64,000 nucleotides of DNA, taken from contig OZ025680.1 in the NCBI GenBank assembly GCA_964019335.1, forward strand, positions 434,001 through 498,000, read 5' to 3'. Under the pieces are notes generated by a model. That model had not been told where the DNA came from. It made no database searches and saw only the letters and a program-made list of their open reading frames with translations. This document shows positions 60,194 to 64,000 of the stretch, piece after piece. How positions within the stretch are numbered: position 1 is the first letter of the stretch; each line of letters begins with the position of its first letter. Made by a program: the position numbers and the translations under genes. The stretch is from Diplonema japonicum. Taxonomy: Eukaryota; Euglenozoa; Diplonemea; Diplonemida; Diplonemidae.

Positions 60194-61795
60194 ATGTCTC
60201 TAAACAGATCACAGGTGGTTTGGAAGGATCCCGTGGACCCGTATGCTGTTTCAAGCAGTGACGATGATGGAGAAAAGAAGAAAAAGAAGCAAGAAGAAGC
60301 GAAGAAGAAAAAGAAGAAGAAGACGCGCCCTGTAGCAACAACAACAGGAAGAACAGCAGGGAACCCACCAAAGCTGAAGGCAGACGCCTTAGAAACAGAG
60401 AAGGAGATTGAACTAGGCATGGCAACAGGCATGGAAGGTGATCTGGCGATCATCAAAGTGAACTCCCACTTGGAGCATACAAGAAAGAATGTTCTCTACT
60501 CGAAGAAGGACGAGGTCATCCAGTCCATGATCACACTCAAGAAATTTGTGAAGCTCCCTGACGCCCCTCTGGCGCGCTACCTCGATCTCGGGGAGCAGGA
60601 GTTCCAGGTCATCCCGCAGCCACCTGACCCGTCCAAAGTCTTTTATGTCGCACGCCCCTCAGCCTCAGCCTCAGCCTCAGACACTGACGTGCTTGCCCTC
60701 AGCCCTGTGACCGTCACATACCACGCGCACCCCTGCCTCCAAACAGCCGCCGACAACCTCGACCTCACCGAAATTGAAACCCGCATGAGAAGAAAGCAGT
60801 TGAACCTCAACTTCGCCCTACGGGGGGTGAGCCTCACCCTTTCTGAGGAGAAAAAATTCAGGGAAAACTGCAAGGGCTACTTCGGCGAGCTAACAAGAAA
60901 CAAATTCATTCAAGCTTGGGAGGCCGTCAAAGGCGACCAACCGCCACCCGAGGGTCTTGTAACCAGTATGTTCGGCACGGGAACAGGCTTTGTGCTGTCC
61001 GTGGACGACGTGGTGGCGAGGCTCAGCGGGGCAACGTTGGAGGAGGCAGACGCAAAGGCACTGAAGGTGCGGGAGAACAAAGAGGACGCAGAGCAAGACC
61101 TGGTGGAGGAGGTGGAGGGGACGGAGAGAGTCTTCGATGATGACATCGAGGACAAACCGGAGCTAGACCCCGACCAATCAGTTATGGACAAGGAGACCAA
61201 AGAATGGGACAACAAGAAAGCAAAAGACGACGTGGGTGAAGGCGGCGTGGATGGGGAAGGCGAAGAAGAAGAAGAAGCGAAGAAGTCCCACCTACAGGAG
61301 CTCGCTGCAGGCGATATCGAGCTCCCCGAACCCCTTGAGGACGAAGAGGACGAGGATGAGGATTTAACGAAGAAGCTGCCCCCACCCGAACCCGCTGCCC
61401 CAAACACCACCACCACGAAGAACCTCAGGAAGCGCACAGCCTCCCAAGCTGAAGGTAGCAAACCAGCCAAGCCTGCTGCTAAGAAAGCCGGAGGCAAGGC
61501 TGCCAAAAAGCCCAAAATCAACCCGCTCCACGCCTCGATTGATGAGCAGCTAGCAAAGTTCCTCACCTCGACACCCAAACCGTTGTCAGTCCTCAAAAAG
61601 GAAGTAATATTTAACCTACCGCAGTACGCAGAGCTTAAGCAGGAGGCCTTCCAAAAGCAGGCTGCAGGAAAGATCGCCAACAAAGATCAGCACGTGAGGA
61701 CAGGCATCACGCCATGGGGAGCCCTCATCGTGGAGCGCATCAACAAGGCGGGGGGTACTGTCGACCCTAAAGGAAATGCGTTCTTGAGCAAATGA
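60194..61795 (+). CDS. Acidic/basic multi-region protein, possibly nuclear (533 aa), unidentified
   Basis: The product has 533 residues. After a lysine-rich cluster (residues about 27-45) there is a probable folded domain (about 60-260) with a helical segment LDLTEIETRMRRKQLNLNFA. An acidic region follows (about 300-400), then a Lys/Pro/Ala-rich linker resembling histone H1 tails (KPAKPAAKKAGGKAAKKPK), and a last helical part (about 450-533). No catalytic motif is seen. A chromatin or nucleolar role is plausible from composition only. Confidence 0.75.
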   Translation: MSLNRSQVVWKDPVDPYAVSSSDDDGEKKKKKQEEAKKKKKKKTRPVATTTGRTAGNPPKLKADALETEKEIELGMATGMEGDLAIIKVNSHLEHTRKNVLYSKKDEVIQSMITLKKFVKLPDAPLARYLDLGEQEFQVIPQPPDPSKVFYVARPSASASASDTDVLALSPVTVTYHAHPCLQTAADNLDLTEIETRMRRKQLNLNFALRGVSLTLSEEKKFRENCKGYFGELTRNKFIQAWEAVKGDQPPPEGLVTSMFGTGTGFVLSVDDVVARLSGATLEEADAKALKVRENKEDAEQDLVEEVEGTERVFDDDIEDKPELDPDQSVMDKETKEWDNKKAKDDVGEGGVDGEGEEEEEAKKSHLQELAAGDIELPEPLEDEEDEDEDLTKKLPPPEPAAPNTTTTKNLRKRTASQAEGSKPAKPAAKKAGGKAAKKPKINPLHASIDEQLAKFLTSTPKPLSVLKKEVIFNLPQYAELKQEAFQKQAAGKIANKDQHVRTGITPWGALIVERINKAGGTVDPKGNAFLSK

Positions 61796-61912
61796 TAGGG
61801 TTTGTAAGCCCGCATAAGAGGTTCCGCTCCCTCCATCCCCGTTTCTTTAAGATCCCCTGATTTATCTAAAACAACCTTCTCTCAACATGCTTCACAAAGG
61901 ACACAAGGGGAA
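61796..61912. other. Short intergenic spacer
   Basis: 117 nt; pyrimidine-rich, with CAACATGCTTCACAAAG ending at about 61899 as the acceptor-like site before the thiolase. Confidence 0.6.
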
Positions 61913-63061
61913 ATGGCCGCCCGTCGAGTCTTCCTTGCGGGCCAAGGCATGGTAAAGGTCACTCGGAAGGACCCCCATGCAACGATCGCCAACATGGGGA
62001 AAGAGGCTGTGTTGGCAGCAGTGGCCGACTCTGGGATCGAGAAGGAAAGGCTGGAGGGTGTGTACACGTCAAACATGATGGCTGGTATGTTGTGCAAGCA
62101 GCAGCATGTCGGGGTGCTGGTAGCTTCGGAGGTGGGGCTCAAAGGAGTTGACGTTACCACCATCGAGTCGTGCTGTGGTGCAGGTGGTAGTGCCCTCAGA
62201 GCAGGCTACTTGGCGCTCAAATCAGGTCTCCTCGACACCTTGGTGGTGGTCGGTGTTGAGAGGATGACCCACGTCCCAATACAACAAGCCACCGAATCGC
62301 TGGCCACTGCCTCGCACTGGGGGAACGAAGGGGGCAAGGGTGAAACATTCGTTTCTCTGAACGGATTCTTGAAACACATGTACCTTGAGAAATATAACTT
62401 GTCCCCTACAGACCTTTCTATATACCCCATCTTGGCGCATAAGAACGCTGTGACAGCGGAGCATGCAGTTCTGAAGAAGGAGATTACACTCGATGACTAC
62501 CTGAACTCGAGGAAGGTATGGGGCGAGGTGAAGGTGATGGACGCGTCCCCAATGTGTGATGGGGCAGCAGCGGTAGTGCTGACAAGCGACGACGGCATGC
62601 TGCGTGGGGATAGGAAAAAGGTAGAGATCCTAGGGAGCGGGTCGGCATCGGACGTCCTAACTGTGCAGCACAGGGCAGACCCTCTGCAGCTTGAAGCAGT
62701 GGGCGCATCCACTCAGCAGTGCCTGGACCAGGCCAAGCTCACCCGTGATGATGTCGATTTCTTTGAGTTGCACGATGCCTATTCCATCATGGCCTGCCTT
62801 TCTCTTGAGGCTTCGGGGTTCCAGTCTCCAGGGTCTCCCTCCCTCCCCCTCCCCATCGCCACATTCGGGGGCCTCAAAGCACGCGGCCACCCCGTCGGTG
62901 CCACTGGTGTCTACCAAGCAGCGGAATCCTACCTCCAACTCCAAAACCTCGCAGGCAGCAACCAGGTGACCAAAAACAGTGCCTCGCCTAGAATAGGCAT
63001 GTCCCAGAACATTGGCGGTGCTGGGTCTTCCGTCTTCACGCACCTGTATGGAGTAGTCTAG
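61913..63061 (+). CDS. Thiolase of the SCP2/archaeal acetyl-CoA acetyltransferase type
   Basis: The product has 382 residues, the length of this thiolase group (about 390). The nucleophile is in ESCCGAGGSALRAGY, the central motif is DFFELHDAYSIM (with the family's H), and the C-terminal glycine-rich motif is KARGHPVGATGVYQ. Such enzymes condense or cleave acyl-CoA (SCP2-thiolase in peroxisomal beta-oxidation, or acetoacetyl-CoA formation for isoprenoids in archaea). The C-terminal end GVV is not a clear peroxisomal signal, and no transit peptide is seen, so the compartment is open. There is no intron, and the gene might have a prokaryotic origin. Confidence 0.9.
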   Translation: MAARRVFLAGQGMVKVTRKDPHATIANMGKEAVLAAVADSGIEKERLEGVYTSNMMAGMLCKQQHVGVLVASEVGLKGVDVTTIESCCGAGGSALRAGYLALKSGLLDTLVVVGVERMTHVPIQQATESLATASHWGNEGGKGETFVSLNGFLKHMYLEKYNLSPTDLSIYPILAHKNAVTAEHAVLKKEITLDDYLNSRKVWGEVKVMDASPMCDGAAAVVLTSDDGMLRGDRKKVEILGSGSASDVLTVQHRADPLQLEAVGASTQQCLDQAKLTRDDVDFFELHDAYSIMACLSLEASGFQSPGSPSLPLPIATFGGLKARGHPVGATGVYQAAESYLQLQNLAGSNQVTKNSASPRIGMSQNIGGAGSSVFTHLYGVV

Positions 63062-63454
63062 TTTAGAACCTTGTGCTCAGTGTGGAGTGTACATTCCTTC
63101 TTTTTATATGTTCAGCATCTATTATCATCCAAAGGCTTCAGGCAGGGCCCCCGGTTCAAAATGGGTTTTTTTCGATAGACCTGCGGTGCTTTTTGGCCGA
63201 TTTTTTGACCCTTTTTTTCAAAAAAAAAAAATAAAAATAGGGGTGAACGTTAATTGGGCCTCTCGTTGGCTTGAACACTTTTTTTTTTTCTCCCTGAACG
63301 TTTGTGCTACTCCTCCAGAAACTCAGCCTCAGTAAGGTTCACATGCCGTCTGCTTGTCGGCATATCATGAAACCGTCTTATGACGCAACTGATGAAGTCT
63401 TCACTCGGAACATCTGCCCCCTCCGTGCTTATCACCAATAGACAGTTCAGTTTC
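63062..63454. other. Noncoding spacer, possible transposon end
   Basis: No gene seen. A GC-rich CAGGCAGGGCCCCCGG at about 63140-63155 has the look of a hAT-type terminus, but only one copy is visible, so this is weak. Confidence 0.4.
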
Positions 63455-64000
63455 TCAGGTTGTAGAGCAGGGAATTGCGGATAGCATCAAGAAGAACTCT
63501 ATCGATGCAGGGCTTAGGAAAGAGCCCTCTAGAGTCTCCCTGATGGTGTCGTGGTTGATGGGTGAAGAACTTGTCTTGAGCTTGAAAAGCTCAGCCACCA
63601 CTAGACTGATGTCTTCTCGCACGGCCTTAACCCAGTTATCTGGCTTCAGCTGCTGCACCCTCTTCCACACTTTATCCTTTGCCTCTTTGCCAAGTTCTAT
63701 GAAGAACTAAGTGGTGAAGCAGCGGCTCGACCAACTGCTTAGCTGTTTCGATTTCGGGCCTGTCCCCTGCATAGATTTTATGGTCAAGATCGAATAAACC
63801 GGCAGCTTGCAACTCCGGCTGCGGCGCTAACCGCTGCTTCACGTTGCCCATCAGAGCTGAAGTACGGTTTGTGTACCTTTTCGTGGTACAGACTGGATGC
63901 CGTGGAACTGAGTTGGACTCCGTGGGACACGCAAAAGTTCGTCCATGGGGGGTTCTCGACATGAGCTGCCGATTCAGCGAGCTTCATGATTGCTCCATGA
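63455..64000 (-). pseudogene. Degraded - strand coding sequence, probably transposon-derived
   Basis: Three short frames follow one another on the - strand in different phases (about 63987-63784, 63962-63672 and 63670-63455), including ELQAAGLFDLDHKIYAGD and KLKPDNWVKAVRED-like segments. Orientation is opposite to all host genes, and the frames are broken, as in the left transposon nest. I cannot assign a family. It runs off the right edge. Confidence 0.45.

Noticed and set aside
1-64000. CRISPR arrays, bacterial operons, ribosome-binding sites
   Set aside because: The sequence is eukaryotic; no regularly spaced direct repeats or such signals were seen.

Overview
This is nuclear DNA of a eukaryotic microbe. 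It carries actin, translation elongation factor 2, SKP1, a kinesin, a PX-BAR sorting nexin, ENY2/Sus1 and an Akr1-type palmitoyltransferase, and several genes have GT-AG introns. All three stop codons are used normally. I cannot name the species. Every recognisable host gene (about 26, from 5287 to 63061) lies on the + strand, and most start codons sit a few to a few tens of bases after a pyrimidine tract ending in CAG or TAG. That layout is what lineages with polycistronic transcription and spliced-leader trans-splicing show (for example Euglenozoa or dinoflagellates and their relatives). No spliced-leader RNA is in the window, so this stays an inference; 5'UTR cis-introns are the alternative.

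Layout. Positions 1-5250 are a nest of decayed transposons on the - strand: a hAT element (hAT-1) lies inside a piggyBac fragment, which lies inside a second hAT (hAT-2), which is inserted in an older dispersed hairpin repeat. From 5287 the host array runs: A1 aspartyl protease, a 1671-residue helical protein, EF-2 (six introns of 34-42 nt), a repeat/beta-grasp protein, ENY2, actin, a Myb-like/zinc protein, a RIIa-CDGSH-cytochrome b5 reductase fusion, an exonuclease-SF1 helicase fusion followed by a relic of a related helicase, a coiled-coil protein, a RING-H2 protein, a 34-residue membrane peptide placed 3 nt before a sorting nexin, two unidentified genes, a LAMTOR1-like gene with a piggyBac element inside its second intron, an MFS transporter, a polytopic membrane protein, a kinesin, an Akr1-type DHYC enzyme, a secreted PA-domain protein, an OCA1-like phosphatase fold lacking the catalytic cysteine, two SKP1 copies, an acidic nuclear-type protein and an SCP2/archaeal-type thiolase. 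From about 63100 to the right edge there is again degraded - strand coding sequence.

Intergenic DNA is dominated by homopolymers (A, T and C runs up to about 50 nt) and holds small dispersed repeats, an inverted-repeat element of about 200 bp and a relic of large-subunit rRNA. The genes do not form one pathway; they are general cell functions (translation, cytoskeleton, membrane traffic, lysosomal/TORC1 signalling, protein turnover, redox). Homopolymer length errors in the assembly could create false frameshifts, chiefly in the transposon relics.
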